The position numbers and the translations under genes are program-made. 49,330 bases of DNA. Source: Trichinella spiralis. Taxonomy: Eukaryota > Nematoda > Enoplea > Trichinellida > Trichinellidae. Positions 1-10,345 of the stretch are shown one piece after another. A model generated the notes under the pieces. It ran no database searches and was not told the DNA's origin. It saw only the letters and a list, made by a program, of their open reading frames with translations. Position 1 is the stretch's first letter, and the number at the start of each line of letters is the position of its first letter. Location of the stretch: contig CM012953.1 of assembly GCA_000181795.3 (NCBI GenBank), positions 3,246,492 to 3,295,821 on the forward strand, given 5' to 3'.

Positions 1-25
1 CATATCTGAGATAAGCTGAAAACCA

Positions 26-980
26 GTGACAGAAGCTGAACCAAAAGTTGAAAAGAAAGATTCCAAAAAGATTAAGAAGAAGTCAAAGAAACGGTCAAAA
101 TCAAAGAAAATTAAGAAAACTGTCGAAGATACAGTCGCTAAACAAGCAGCGTCTTCTCAAATGCCAGAAACGGATATTACATCACCGAAACTAACATTGG
201 CAAGTGAAGTTACAGCGATAGATGTAGATCAGCCGAACATTGTTCCTCCAATACTCTGAAGAAACAGTTGAAAAACCGATGATAGAGGATGAACGAAAAG
301 TTGAAAAGAAAGATTCTAAAAAGATTAAGAAGAAATCAAAGAAGCGATCGAAATCGAAGAAAAGTAAAAAAACTGTCGAAGATACAGTCGCTAAACAAGC
401 AGCGTCTTCTCAATGCCCGAAACGGATATTACATCACCGAAGCTACACTGCTAGTGAGCTACAGCGATAGATGCAGATCAGCCGAACATTGTTCCACCAT
501 ATTTTGAAGAAAAAGTTGAAAACCAGTGATAAAGGATGAATCAAAAGTTGAAAAGAAAGATTCTAAGAAGATTAAGAAGAGATCAAAGAAACGGTCAAAA
601 TCAAAGAAAAGTAAAAAAACTGTCGAAGATACAGTCGCTAAACAAGCAGCGTCTTCTCAAATGCCCGAAACGGATATTACATCACCGAAACTAACACTGG
701 CTAGTGAAGCTACAGCGATAGATGCAGATCAGCCGAACATTGTTCCTCCAATACCCGAAGAAACAGTTGAAAAACAGATGATAAAGGATGAACGAAAACG
801 TGAAAAGAAAGATTCTAAAAAGATTAAGAAGAAGTCAAAGAAGCGATCGAAATCGAAGAAAAGCAATAAATCTGTCGAAGATAAGTAAGGTCTTTAAATA
901 AGCCGTGTCTTCTCAAATGCCAGAAACGGGTATTGAATCACCGAAAAGAATTTTGCCATCCAAAACCAAAAAGAAATAAG
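26..980 (+). pseudogene. Lysine-rich 84-codon tandem-repeat gene, broken (left copy)
   Basis: Four tandem units begin near 38, 291, 538 and 790; the intact period is 252 bases (84 codons). Each unit has a basic block built on KKDSKKIKKKSKKRSKSKK, then an acidic/neutral block with ASSQMPETDITSPKLTLASE and DQPNIVPPI. The first two spacings (253 and 247) are not multiples of three, so units 1 and 2 are out of frame; only units 3 and 4 share a frame (526-888). Unit 2 lacks bases around 413-460. A TAA replaces the CAA seen at the matching place of other units (near 897-899), and a TAAG duplication near 884-887 gives an earlier stop. The original C-terminus (ending in KTKKK then TAA, near 978) is still readable. 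The 5' part lies outside the window. Function unknown; such lysine/serine-rich repeats suggest a nucleic-acid-binding or disordered protein, but that is only inference. Confidence 0.75.
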
Positions 981-1950
981 CAGGAACTTGGGGTTTTTCT
1001 ATTGTTTGGTATTTATTATTAATAAATTTGGCACTGTATATGTTTTTCTGTTTTTTTTGTTACTCGAATTGTCTGTTGAAAATGTGAATCTTTGAAGAAT
1101 TTGAATTGTTCCGCAAGCAGAGAAGAAAAAGAATAATAATAAAGGCGAATGAATAGAAAATTTCGCATTTTATACGTTGTTTTATTATTTGCATGGCGCA
1201 ACTGCCTGGTTTGTTTGAGTTGCTGTAGATGACTATCGAACAGTGCGCCTCAATTTGACTATTCTGATTCAAATGTGGCGACAGACGTTAAATCAGGACG
1301 CGTTTCGTCGATAGCATACTGTAATTTATGGGTTAAGCGTTTGCAGTTTTGTTTGGAAATTGAAAAAAGAAATGCCTTGTTTCTTTATTTTCCTCTTTTC
1401 AAATATTTTTCGTAAATTGATTTCTGTTTGGAAAAGTAATTTTTCTTTTTCTGTAATAACAGTGATAATAATGTATTATCTGTAAGATTTATATTTCAAA
1501 ATGTGAAAATTGGGTCCTCATTTAAGTTTATTTGAACAGTTTTCTATGCACTGAGCAGAAACAAGTTGCAAGGCTAAATTGCGCAGATTTGAGTGATAAT
1601 TGATTTTCGATTTGAGGAAACAACCTGTGCATATAATTGACTTCTGTACAACTTTAGCCCATTGATTGATGAACGGGAATGAACCGATTTTAACAGGAAA
1701 TTCCTTATAGCCAAGGCAATTTTTTTTCAAAACAGAATATCAAATTTTAAAGTTGTATGCTTTTCCATTATTCATGCTGTCTTTTTACTACTTCAATAAT
1801 AAACTGGCTATGAAAGCTTTTTTACAAATGAGCATCAGGGGTACGGCGGTGTATTAATTGGTTCGCTCAGTCAGAGTATGCTTTTTGTAGGCGCTGAATT
1901 GCAATGTTGTAGGTGAAATTGGAACTCTATTTGATTATATTTTTTCCAGG

Positions 1951-2270
1951 GATTTGGGAAAAGGAGCACATTACATTGTGAAATTGGATAATTTTTCAAA
2001 TAGTGCTATAATGGAGTGGTTTGATTCGAAATTTTTTCCACTACCGTTGAAATGGAAACTGCAAGCTGCATTGGTTTCACCGGAAATTGCAATTTATTGC
2101 TTATTATTTTTTTGTTTGAAGGAAAATTTGATTTCTCTATCTTGATGAATAGTATTTTTCAGAATTTGTTCAACCATTTATGGTAGTGCCCATTCACAGT
2201 GCTGATCAGGAGCAGCTGCTAATTTTATTTATTAAATCTCGTTATAAAATGTTTCGTTTGGCGATTGTTT
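1951..2270 (+). other. Two exon-like open segments in the left arm
   Basis: A tttttccag acceptor precedes an open frame from 1951 whose reading includes LGKGAHYIVKLDNFSNSAIM and runs to a stop at 2143-2145. A second tttttcag at about 2153-2161 precedes an open frame reading FVQPFMVVPIHSADQEQ up to a TAG near 2270. Both segments are also found in the right arm (47814-47960 and 47640-47715), where the first frame is cut by a stop after FFPLPLK. They resemble relict exons of an unidentified gene. I do not recognise the protein and have no proof it was ever translated. Confidence 0.3.
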
Positions 2271-2404
2271 AGGCAAGATTCTGAAGAGAAAAGCATGATT
2301 TGTTGCAGCATATGCATTTGATGCAATTTGTTTCATTTTTTTTACTGGCTGGCGGCACAAAATCTGATCGCAAATTACATGCAGATCTGCTTTAAGTGAT
2401 CTAT

Positions 2405-2483
2405 ATATTGTATTGTATTGTATTGTGTCGTATTGTATTGTATTGTATTGTATTGTATTGTATTGTATTGTATTATATTGTAG
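2405..2483. repeat. (ATTGT)n microsatellite
   Basis: About fifteen near-perfect 5-base units. The matching tract in the right arm (about 47418-47462, opposite strand) is shorter and has several ATTGC-type variants, so the tract has changed length since the arms separated. Confidence 0.9.
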
Positions 2484-3245
2484 TTTGTCATTAAAAAAAG
2501 TATTTTGCCAAAACATTTACTGACAGCTTACTTTTGCAACCAGCGAACATAATTTAGTTAGTTTAGCTTTCTGAATGATAACATGCAGGACTCTGGCGTT
2601 ATCTATGACGCTGTTCTGTCATGGAAGGTGTCACCTTACCATAACTGACACTACATGCAACGACAACCGAATGCAGTTGGATCAACCGCAAAAGGTAAGA
2701 AGCAGTGACAAATGTGAAACTGTCAATGGGTTGGGAATTTGCTGCTACGTTGAAATCAAATCAAGTTTGACAAATTAAAGACCTTCATTTACTTATATTC
2801 TAAATTTAATAACAATAAAAATGAATACATTTATTTCAATAAGCTCCTAACACATCTCTTATTTTTCAATTTTCTTTATTATAAATGTTTAAAATGATAT
2901 AACACGCATTCTCCTTGAAAAAACAATAAAAGTATTAATTAATAAAATAAAAAATTTAATTGTTGGTCATGAAATGAAAAATTTTTTATTTTCAAAAAAT
3001 ACGTTAAAACTGTACATTACACTACATTATTTTAAAGTAAAAGTGCCATAGAGAACTTTTAAATTCTCACAACTTTCTCTTACCTCATGATAGTAAGCGC
3101 GGCTTACTATGTTGCCATCGTAAAAAGAAACATTGAATGACTCTGATTAACATGTTTATTTGATATGTCTTTGTTCGGTTATCTTTTTATAGGCTATTCA
3201 TTTGTTGATTTTATGTCTTCGAAGAATCATACTGTTGGATAATAA

Positions 3246-4288
3246 AGATATTTAATTTGTAAAGAACAGGACAGTGAATTTTATTTTTTCTTAATTCACT
3301 GTTCAGTGCTCATCAGTAGTTTGTCCTGTTTTCCGTGCAATTTTCAACATGAAATGTAACATATATATATATATATATATATGTATGTATATATAATTGC
3401 TTGTAGACGTTTCGAAAAGTCATTATCATTTCATTTATCCTATGGACAACAAAATTTAATGTTGATCATGTTAACATTGCGTCTATTATTGAAATTATGT
3501 ATATATTAAAATAATGGAATAAAAAATTAGCATGCATTACGTTGAGCAAAATATACATTATACATTATACGTAAAATTCTGCAAAGCTGAAATGAAATTG
3601 TCTTTGAGGTATGCTCCCTTGATTAATTAAACGTTTTGCATTCCTTAACAAGTTTTATAAGAAAAATTTGAATCATAATTATTACGCTAAACATAATACT
3701 TTGTAAGAAAGTGTCGTATGATGACTTTCTACAACTGCTGAAAACAACCATTCATGCAGTAAGTACTGAAAATGCAAACTTTTATGAAAATTAAGTTCAT
3801 AGAATGTATTTTTATGCAATTTATTACTTACATTTAAATTTTAAACATGACTATTAAATTACTGTTTACATGCAATTTTCCAATAAAGTTTCCATAAAAT
3901 ATTACGGAGGAAATGGCATTTATTGTACATATTAAGAATGTACACTGCCTTGAACATTAAAAATGATTAAACCATCTGAAAAACAGTCATATTTCAAGTA
4001 GCTCATATATTCCAAAAAATTCAATTTGTCTACTTGCATTATTAAATTATTTACGCAGAGTTAATTTGTACTATAAAACTGGACAACTTTTTAAATTATT
4101 CTCATTAGAGATTTAAAGAATGAAGTTTCCAGTTTAACAAAACAAATCTATACAGGACAAAAATTTTTTAATCATTTATCTGTCATTATTGAAAAAATTG
4201 TTAATTTCAGGAATTTTATAACATTAAAAATTACAAAAATCAAATTCGATCAAGTCAAGAAATAATTTCAATAAATTTTACCGCTTCT
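3246..4288. other. AT-rich spacer with no gene seen
   Basis: Stops are dense in all frames. It holds an (AT)n tract at about 3361-3395. No RNA gene or protein fragment could be recognised. Confidence 0.6.
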
Positions 4289-6148
4289 TTAAGCGCAATT
4301 CTCGACATTCTGAGCTATTCGATTGAAATGACCAAAGATGGTAGCATCATCAATACATACAGCCATTGCGGGTTCTTTTGCTTGACTTTTCTGAAATAAA
4401 ATTTTATCAAACTTCATCTTTTCCATGCATATGGATTTACATGATAAGGTTTATCAACAACACAAAATTTGTTTCCTGGTTCGCTGACTATCCACTGAGA
4501 AACATCATTTTCAAGAGAACTTGCGTGACCATCAACTGAAATAGGGCTTGTCACTAATTTCAAGTTTCTTCCAAAAGTCTTGCAATCGCTTTTGAGAATT
4601 TTATCCCTCGTTGTCCAAACTTTAATTGTAGTCTTTAATTTTCTTACAAGTACTCTCCGGTAGATTTCTGAAATGAAATTGCCTTTGAAATTTTCAAAAA
4701 TAGACAAAACAATGGATACATTTTGATGCCACTTTTATTTTTATTCAATTTTTAATTTACTGAATGCATTCCCATAAGTTTTATACGAAGTTACAAAAAT
4801 GGATTTCTGAAAATTTTCTGAAGTGTATAATACGCGGTGTCATTACATTTCTGAAAAATATCTTGTATCGATGTTCTGTTCAATAATTTCTTATTGTAAT
4901 TATTTCACAAAATGCAGTTCTCTGTTATCCACACCCTTTGCCTAAGTAAACTTACAATACCAAAATACATTAATATTTATATTATGATTTCAAACTGTTG
5001 AATCATGGAATTAAAAGATAACAAAACTGAATTACCATATCTTGATTTTTCACCTTTGCTGTAAATTGTTACTTTTAAACTTGGAGCAGCTGCAGTTGTA
5101 GTGTCTCGTGTCACTGTTAACGGTGGTGTTAATCTTGATTCACCAGAAACCAGCTTTCTCAAATTTGGTCGAGAATTCATCTGCGCATCTGGTATATCAT
5201 TGTAGTATATTAATGGAGTTGCAATTCTCAGTGTCATGGCTAAAAAGTATTTTTATGACTCTTCATAAATCCTTTGATAATAAGCATTTCATAAATATTT
5301 GTTATCTTCAAAGAATTAAGATAGTCTCATGATGTTTGCATTGTTAAGTTATTTATCGTATTCTAACATTTACCAATTGTGTCAATTTGGTCTTCCTTAA
5401 TTGTCAAGCAAATCAATAGATGGCCTTTCTGAACTTCTGCAGGAGGAAATAAGTATCCTGTTCGTGCTTTTGGAAATCCTGGTACTGTATGAACAATCCA
5501 CGCTGCAGCATCAGCGACAGTTATATCCATCATTAATACACCTAAATGTTGTATATGCTGTACAGAACGTTGCTTTATGTCACAATTACACTTCTCATTA
5601 CCTTTACTGTTTGATTTTGTTCTGACTTTTGGAACATCTGGCGGATGATTGTTGTATGAAATGAATTTGTTATTTGGATCCGCCCCAATGACATGTTCCA
5701 GAGCTTTGGCAAATGAATGGCCATTAATTGCAGTAACTGCAGCTGCGTTACCTGCCCAGTTTGCAGCACCAGCTCCAGCAGTTAATAATTTTCCTTCTGC
5801 CTGGGCCGGGGCTTTATACAAAATGGCCCTGAAAGTATTTCCAGATCAATTACTTTGTTAATTCTGCGCGCATGAAACTGTGCACGAAATAGTTTAAAAC
5901 TCTTTCCACAAAATTGTATCTCTTTCAGAAAAGGTATACTATATTCCTATCCAAAAGCTTTGACAAATGTAAAATAACCAAATGTGTTGGTTGCAAAGAT
6001 AATTGAAAGCAACCTCATACCAGTCCACTTCATTACGTCCATTTGAATCTTGGCATTTTGATGTTGCCAGTGAGAGACTGGGGAAATATGTGCATAAAAG
6101 TAAAGTCCATTTTGCATAAATGATAAAATAATTTTTAGTAAGCAACAT
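4289..6148 (-). CDS. DNase II-like secreted protein, gene A (probable pseudoenzyme)
   Basis: Six exons, minus strand: 6148-6021, 5828-5602, 5541-5374, 5239-5036, 4667-4441, 4390-4289; 351 residues, close to human DNase II (360). Residues 1-30 form a signal peptide (hydrophobic core TLLLCTYF, likely cut after SLSLA). Family landmarks follow in order: CQDSNG..DW (human CYGDSG..DW), ILYKAPA, HSFAKAL, SYNNHPP (human LYNDQPP), KGVLMMD, AAWIVHTVPGFP (human GFWLVHSVPNFP), LLICLT, EIYRRVL..W, KSDC, and a final Cys pair in AVCIDDA...VENC. DNase II cleaves DNA at acid pH using two HxK motifs. Here the first, human HTKG, is NSKG (116-119), and the second, human DHSKW, is DVSQW (297-301), so both histidines and the second lysine are gone. 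Export is likely and nuclease activity unlikely. It stands head-to-head with gene B, 4.2 kb away. All phases fit and no break is seen. Confidence 0.93.
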
Positions 6149-7379
6149 TGTAAATTTCAGTAATGGTAGTCGACTGTTTATAAATTGAATGAATCATCAT
6201 TCAGATTGACTTAAAATTGGGAGTTATCCAACAAATAAACACATAAATTTGACAAATAAGTAGTTGTTTGTTTATTTTCCTGATTATTAACGCAATCATT
6301 CAACATTCGAAGGATTTTAGTCTTATTGTGTGCCATGATTGGTAGACTTATAAAAATAATAAAATTATTTCTCAACTTATGATAAGTCGCCTTTGGCGTC
6401 TTCATCTGTAAAATATTTTATTTCATTAAAAATATCTAAATTCTTTTATTACATGTTCACATATTTTTACCATTTTAACATGCTGTTCAACTCGACTGAA
6501 AACAGTTTATATATTTCATCTTATAATCTTGCACTTTAAACTTTTAAACCCAGCATCTTATTTTCGAAATCGAAATGTAATTCATCTGATAAAACTGCAT
6601 ACAGTTTTAATAATAATATAACATGAAAGAAAACCGATGGTCACAAGTTTTATAAATTTACTTTGCAAGTGCATTCCTCAACAGTGGTGGGTTGCTAATA
6701 CCATCATCGCAAAAGTTTTATGGTATTTACATCATACAAAAATTCATATATTTTTGTAAATCGAGAATCTTTGAATTTTTATGTTTCTTTGCAACAAACA
6801 GATTATTCAATTAAATATCAGCATTGCCTAAGTAACAAAATACCGCCGTCAATGAATTTTTGACAGATGATTTAGCGGAAAATGGACTCATACAAAATGT
6901 ACAATATAATAAGAAATATTCCATGATTTATAAGATCTGCTTAATACTTGAACAATTGTTGAACTGTAACAGCTATGCAATGATTGCATTTTTAATGATC
7001 AAAAATGTCATAATAAACATGAAATGTCATCAAAGATAAGTGTTTCTCCTCTGAATATTATTAATGTTCATTTACCAGTTGAAAAACATTTTTTTGAAGT
7101 ATAAAAATGATTCAATTTACAAGTAAATAAATCCATTACATTGTTAAATATCTCAGATGCATATCAGCATGTTTTTCAATTCTCTTGATTATAAGAACCA
7201 ATTTACGGGTACAATGACAAGTCAGAATTTTGGTATACATGATAATAAAGAACTTACTTTGATGACGTTGTTCGGCAGTTATTGTCTAATTTTAGCATGC
7301 AATTTATACCCAGGGCAATTAAAGACAACAAACAAATGCTGCATTTTGATGTAGACTTTAACGTCTGTTAACTTTTTTA

Positions 7380-7570
7380 TTTATAATGAATGGTGATATA
7401 ATCAATTTTATAGATTTTCAATAAAGTTTGACCACACGATTTTATTAGTATTTTGTATTCATTACTGATCTAAAGCGTAAATAAAACACATAAAACTAGA
7501 GAAAAAGCAAAATAATGAAAAACAAAATTGCATCCACCTGAGATGCCACATTCAGAGAGAAATTTGTTTG
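7380..7570. repeat. Block shared with 15108-15260
   Basis: The run gatataatcaa...ttcaata..., then a shared ...cattgatctgaa/ctgatctaaagc segment and a final ...ctgagatgc...agagaaa, appears in the same order and orientation at 15108-15260. The match is imperfect with indels. It marks the outer part of an ancient duplication unit carrying DNase II-like genes. Confidence 0.5.
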
Positions 7571-10136
7571 CGTATTCTGATGCTAGTACAAAAATTTTAT
7601 TCTATTTACTCCATGAATGATTTTAAATTTAAATTTAAGAACATTTTTAATTTTTAAAGTGTAATTTTTTGAAAATTATGTTAACTTCTTTTTTCTCCCT
7701 CTATAGTTGATTTAGTTTTCAATTTAAATTTTTTAAATATGCATTGAAATGGAATTTCTTATTCTCAGTTTGCAGTATTTGTATCTCACAAAAATAAACA
7801 ACTGCTGTTATATGCCATTCAAACATTTGAGCAATTGCTATATTTATGGATGTATGCAGCTGTTGGCTTTGCTTTTATAACAATATAGCATTAATTTATA
7901 GAATGGAAATAATCTGCAGCATAAGTAATTGATTACATTATTAAAAAATACATCTTTATAACCCTGTAATAAATATCAGAAAGTAATATAATATGCACAA
8001 AGCATAAGTATTATCAAAATAATCTTAATAAAATTGAACAATTAAAAAAACTGATAAAATTCACAGTCTTTTATCAGCAAAAACTGTTGCAAAACAAAAG
8101 CACATCAATATTATTTGACTATAAATGACAAGCCAACAGTCATAGAAATACAGTACATGAAATCATATTCTCAATAGGATCTTTTCTGAAGTTTTCTATC
8201 TAATTTTGTAAAATGAAGCGTCAAAACTTTATAGAAATTTTCTATAAATTTTGAATAAAAGGAAAATCACATTTTGTTTTTCATGTTTATTTTCTGATAA
8301 CGTTCTATTGCAAGAGTTAGTTAATAAAGCTATTCCCTTGTGATTAATAACCGCTTCTAAAATGGGCAGTTTAGTTGAAATGTTTCTGAAAATAACAGCA
8401 ACTTTAAGTCAAAAGCTGCCTTTTCAGTTATCTTTCACTACTTATACATTTGAATAGCAGCCTAACTGAAATACATAATGAAATAATTTATTTTAATGTT
8501 GACCATCATTTTAAAGGATTTGTTTCAGTTTGCAAATTTTGAAATGGCAGCAGCTAAACGTAAAACTTTTTTCTTGCTTGTCAGCCTGTTTCTGTTAATT
8601 TTTGTAAATTGATTCTTATTATTAGTTTTGATACGTATTGTTTTTTTATAAACACTTGTCATTCCAGCAATGGAAATGAAGCAACAGCTAGCAAAAATGG
8701 CTTCATGGAGCGTTTATTGTTGTTTAGAACGATATATATCTAAAAGTTAATCAAAATTGCATAAATATAATATCACTTTAACAATATTTTCTGGAATTGT
8801 GGTTGAGCTCTACGGCAAGTGTTGCTTTTATCAATCGTTCGATTTACCACAAAATTATTATATTGCAGACACAATAATACATCAATGAAATTCACAGCTA
8901 ATAGAAACAATTTCAATAAAATTAATTTATCATTGTGCATATTTGAATTAATCATTTCAGTTTAATTGAGCTGAACAGAAAAGCAAAGTTCTGTCAAACT
9001 AATTCGAGTAATGTATTTTCCAAGCATCATGTCAATTTTGCCTGTAATTTATAAATGATTTTGGAGTTAATAAAAGTCAGCTCGAAATTACTTTTAAAGA
9101 TAAACATCAAAAAATAAAATGTCTTTAAATTGATGCTCTATTATTTTTGACATTTGCCTAATGCTTTTCGACGATATAATAAAAAAATTAAATTTAAATT
9201 AATTTTGTACTGATAAAAATGTTTTATTACTATTATAAAATCCTGCGCAGCGACATCTTGTATTTTTAGAAGTTTTACCTTGACCTAAATTCCAGCTAAG
9301 AAGTTGTTGTCAACAGAGAGAGCGTTAGCTGCGGTTTGTTATAATAGTAGAGAAAATTAGTTCATACTTACTCATCGTCGTTCGTATATATTCAAATGTA
9401 TATATACATACATACAATACACTGTCGATTATTACTGAAACACGTGATACGTTAAGTTCGAATCTAGCGCGAAGAAAGACAGTTACCGGCAGAACCTAAT
9501 TGTCAACAATCAAATGTAATAAGATTCCCCTGCGAGCCTTCTACAACTATATTAAAATTGTTATTTTAAAAATTAATTAAAGGAAAAATATCGATAAGAA
9601 GTTCATAGAAAATGTTCAATCAAATGTAAATAATTCTGATTAATTAATAAGCCATAAAAAGCAGTAGAACGAAATGAGAAAATGAGAAAATTTATTCTAA
9701 GGCCAATGGCAAGCAATCAGAAATGACACATAAGAAGGAGACAGATAGAAATAAAGCTGGCGTATAGCTGAAATTTTTATGAATAATCAGTGTTATATGA
9801 TGCTAACTTTTCATCTTGTTTTAATCAAGTAGCTTTATCTATTTGTGATTATTGATCTACTAGATATAATTCAAATTAATGTTTCTGCCTCCCGGTTATA
9901 TATGAAATATAAGTTTATTTGCTTTTTCACAATTTTTTACAGTTTAGAATAAAAAATTGCATTTCAGTATGTCTTCAGTTATTAGTTCCATAAAGGAGAA
10001 AAATAAAATATAAATATCTAATTAAATTAAATTGATTTCATTTCAAATTCAACCAAACTGTCAAAAATCAAAAAATCTAAGTGTCAAACATCTATCTATC
10101 ATAAGCATGAAAAACTAAATTTTATTAGAGATACTT

Positions 10137-10345
10137 ATGACAACGCTGATATCAGTTATTATTGTATATTAGTGCAAAAAATTAAATCCTATGAATATTA
10201 AGTAAATATATTAATTTGCTGTAAATTAAACAAAATGTTATATATTTATTAGATTTATGGAGTTTATTTGTTTGACTAAATCCAAATTTCAAGTAAACCT
10301 GCTGATTAATCTCTAAACAGTTGACCAGAATCATTGAATGTCAAG
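10137..10345 (+). promoter_or_regulatory. Upstream region of gene B, related to that of gene C
   Basis: This stretch aligns with about 16015-16242: tgacaac...at the outer end, gcaaaaaattaaa.cc.atgaat.tta near 10175, aaatatttat.../...tttatttg.ttga in the middle, and the shared gtaaac.tgct.attaatctctaaa just before the gene. It probably contains the basal promoter and 5' leader. No specific factor site can be named. Confidence 0.4.

Larger units (their letters stand above)
1..3245. repeat. Left arm of a large inverted repeat
   Basis: This stretch reappears in reverse complement at about 46645-49330. Anchors: the bases just after the lysine-rich gene (960-999) match 48873-48911; the (ATTGT)n tract and its flank (2232-2516) match 47383-47637; the inner end (about 3040-3245) matches about 46645-46860. 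In one stretch compared by eye (around 1195-1268 against 48600-48675) I count 5 mismatches in 74 bases. Small indels are frequent, so the duplication is not recent. Outside the decayed gene at its outer end I see no convincing gene in this arm, only exon-like open segments described separately. Confidence 0.9.
6149..10345. other. 4.2 kb spacer between divergent DNase II-like genes A and B
   Basis: AT-rich with stops in every frame. The longest open stretch (7157-7354) has no family resemblance. It should hold the promoters of both genes. Part of it (about 7380-7570) is related to 15108-15260, and the 200 bases before gene B are related to those before gene C. A (TATA)-type tract lies near 9390-9415. 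No RNA gene was recognised. Confidence 0.6.

Noticed and set aside
9440-9475. A GTTCGAATC run resembling a tRNA T-loop
   Set aside because: The stem next to it pairs poorly and no anticodon or D arm can be placed upstream.
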